Positions 31,046 through 33,133 of a DNA stretch of 33,133 bases are shown here, in pieces. The stretch comes from Nitrospira sp. (GTDB lineage: Bacteria; Nitrospirota; Nitrospiria; Nitrospirales; Nitrospiraceae): assembly GCA_005239465.1 (NCBI GenBank), contig SPAW01000069.1:1-33133 (forward strand). Reading direction: 5' to 3'. Below the pieces are notes generated by a model that was not told where the DNA came from, ran no database searches, and worked only from the letters and a program-made list of their open reading frames with translations. The position numbers and the translations under genes were made by a program. Within the stretch, counting starts at the first letter, position 1. Each line of letters opens with the position of its first letter.

Positions 31046-32082
31046 CACACCTGCTCCACGTCGGCAATAATGGTATGTAGCCCGCTCGCTCCCGCCGGCT
31101 GTGGACGGACGATCTCCGCGATCTGCAACTGTCCTTTCGTATCTGTCGCGCGGACGACGGTTTGGAATTTGCCGTGCTTCGGTGGCTTCCAGGTGTAGTT
31201 CCAGATCACCCAGGAGTAGGGCGACATCGGTGGTTCGATTTCACAGTTGTTCCAGGTCTTACCTGCGTCGAAGCTCACCTCCACTTTGCTGATGGAATTC
31301 GGCCCGCCGAAGGCGATGCCGCGGAATTGCTGCTCGGCTCCGCGAAGTGTTTGATAGTGCCCCGGGGAATCGATGCGCGAAAAAACCTTGATCGTGCCGT
31401 CGTCGGTCCAGCCTTTGCGCTGCCAGTAGCCTTTATAGTCGCCGGGATAGACTTCAATTTCGACGATCCACTTCACGTTCTTGATTCCGTAGAGTCCCGG
31501 TACGATGAGTCGGATCGGGAAACCATGTTCTTTCGGGAGTTTTTCGCCGTTCATCAGAAAGGCGAGCATCACATCATCCTGCATCGCGCGTGTGAACGGG
31601 ATGCTGTCGTCGTAGCCGTCGATGCCGCGGAAGACCACATCACGCGCGGTTTCTTCGTCGGCACCGCTTTCTAGAAGAAGTTTCTTGAGTGAGATGCCAC
31701 GCCAGGTGGCGTTGCCCAAGCTGTCGCCGCCGGGCAAGGTATCGATGCACATGAGGGTGGAGACTTGATCGTAGGAGTCGCGATTCAGAAGGTCGCGCCA
31801 GCCGAGCGACATCGGAGTGCTCACGGCGCCTTTGACGGTGAGCTTCCATTGTTCGATATTCACTTCGCGCGACATGGCGACGGCGCTGTCGGCGTAATTC
31901 ACGACGTAGAATTTGGAATTGGGCGTGAAGTAGGTGGTCTCGCGCGGCGGGATCGCAAACATGCGGCCAAACACTCCGCCGACCGCATCGCATCCGCCGG
32001 TCATGCCGGCCACTGCGCCGAGGCCCAGGGCCTTCAGAATCGTCCGTCGCTCCAGTGCGAGTCGTGTTTCGTGAATCGACAT
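31045..32082 (-). CDS. Sulfite-oxidase-family molybdopterin oxidoreductase, Tat-exported
   Basis: A 345-residue protein. A twin-arginine signal (RRTILKALGLGAVAGMTGG) has Arg12-Arg13 and could be lipidated at Cys31. The molybdopterin domain carries the conserved Cys112 (STLMCIDTLPGGDSLGNA), the ligand of molybdenum in this family, and FRGIDGYDDSIPFTRAM. The C-terminal dimerisation domain has GIAFGGPNSISKVEVSFDAG and W-W patterns. It resembles bacterial SorA/YedY-type enzymes; the electron acceptor is not encoded here. It is divergent from the rRNA operon. TATAAT at 32096-32091 lies 8 bases before the ATG. Confidence 0.9.
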   Translation of the reverse strand: MSIHETRLALERRTILKALGLGAVAGMTGGCDAVGGVFGRMFAIPPRETTYFTPNSKFYVVNYADSAVAMSREVNIEQWKLTVKGAVSTPMSLGWRDLLNRDSYDQVSTLMCIDTLPGGDSLGNATWRGISLKKLLLESGADEETARDVVFRGIDGYDDSIPFTRAMQDDVMLAFLMNGEKLPKEHGFPIRLIVPGLYGIKNVKWIVEIEVYPGDYKGYWQRKGWTDDGTIKVFSRIDSPGHYQTLRGAEQQFRGIAFGGPNSISKVEVSFDAGKTWNNCEIEPPMSPYSWVIWNYTWKPPKHGKFQTVVRATDTKGQLQIAEIVRPQPAGASGLHTIIADVEQV

Positions 32083-32090
32083 GACGGCAA

Positions 32091-32096
32091 ATTATA
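32091..32096 (-). promoter_or_regulatory. -10 box for the sulfite-oxidase-family gene
   Basis: TATAAT on the minus strand, 8 bases before the ATG at 32082; no good -35 box is seen. Transcription would begin next to the start codon, so the message may be leaderless. Confidence 0.4.
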
Positions 32097-32110
32097 CACG
32101 GAAATGACGC

Positions 32111-32139
32111 TTGACTCTCGTGAATTACCTTGCTATTTT
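32111..32139 (+). promoter_or_regulatory. Candidate upstream rRNA promoter
   Basis: TTGACT (32111-32116), a 17-base spacer and TATTTT (32134-32139), pointing toward the 16S gene. It lies back to back with the -10 box of the divergent molybdoenzyme gene. Confidence 0.45.
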
Positions 32140-32250
32140 ATCACTCGTTAGCTGGTTGTTGCGTTCCTGCCTGCTGACCGCGCCTGACGGCGAGTCACGG
32201 TGCGGTTCCGAAGGGAAACTACCCGAAGCGATGTGCCTTGAGCGGGTCCC

Positions 32251-32279
32251 TTGACACGCTGTTGCGCCTGTATTAACAT
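32251..32279 (+). promoter_or_regulatory. Main rRNA operon promoter
   Basis: A consensus TTGACA (32251-32256), a 17-base spacer and TAACAT (32274-32279), followed by a GC-rich discriminator (GTGCAGC) as is typical for stringently controlled rRNA promoters. The 16S start lies about 105 bases downstream. Confidence 0.65.
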
Positions 32280-32304
32280 GTGCAGCTCGCGTGAAGAGCG
32301 CGAT

Positions 32305-32314
32305 TGTTCTTTGA
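32305..32314 (+). promoter_or_regulatory. boxA-like antitermination site in rRNA leader
   Basis: TGTTCTTTGA in the leader, followed by CAACTGAATAG, matches the leader boxA motif before bacterial 16S genes, bound by NusB/NusE. Confidence 0.55.
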
Positions 32315-32389
32315 CAACTGAATAGAGGAAGTTGAGCAAGGTGTAAGGTGTATTGAAGTGGTGGCCCTTGGTCCAAATACTAAGAACAC

Positions 32390-33133
<744 letters not shown>

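Overview
The window comes from a member of the genus Nitrospira. It ends inside a 16S rRNA gene whose sequence contains the target of the genus-level Nitrospira probe Ntspa662 (33047-33064), and the protein-coding part has the high GC and divergent housekeeping genes expected of that group. No nitrification gene is in the window, so nitrite oxidiser versus comammox cannot be decided here.

Layout. 1-583: gene-free, packed with three kinds of palindromic intergenic repeat. 584-8835: a small cupredoxin, a lysine-rich/acidic two-part protein, an exported Lon-like (S16) protease domain, an exported pentapeptide-type repeat protein, scpA-scpB (chromosome condensation, ATGA overlap), and a large protein with two six-repeat NHL beta-propellers and fibronectin III domains. 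9048-17053: a co-oriented housekeeping run guaB, guaA, rluB, aspS, aroC and an ABC ATPase with a lost Walker A lysine. Each of the intergenic spaces before guaB, guaA and rluB holds a different palindromic repeat; the one before guaB is MITE-like. 16954-21564: an HtrA-like exported protease, a coiled-coil OmpA-family envelope protein, rluE, and a two-helix pore-loop membrane protein with an altered selectivity filter.

21738-31045 is an accessory region. It has two nearly identical guanine/cytidine-type deaminase genes about 4 kb apart, each preceded by the same remnant of a toxin-antitoxin gene; between them lie an unknown lipoprotein and a GHKL ATPase of unknown role. Then follow a quinol-monooxygenase-like protein, a ribbon-helix-helix antitoxin whose PIN-type toxin is decayed, an AT-richer pair (a HEPN-motif protein and a single-helix membrane protein), a small lipoprotein, and intact brnTA and higBA toxin-antitoxin modules. 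The intact and decayed modules suggest repeated gain and loss next to the rRNA operon.

31045-32082 encodes a Tat-type sulfite-oxidase-family molybdoenzyme, overlapping a small unknown gene downstream. It is divergent from the rRNA operon, whose promoters (about 32111-32139 and 32251-32279), boxA-like leader and 16S 5' part complete the window. I see no tRNA, CRISPR array or insertion sequence with a transposase.
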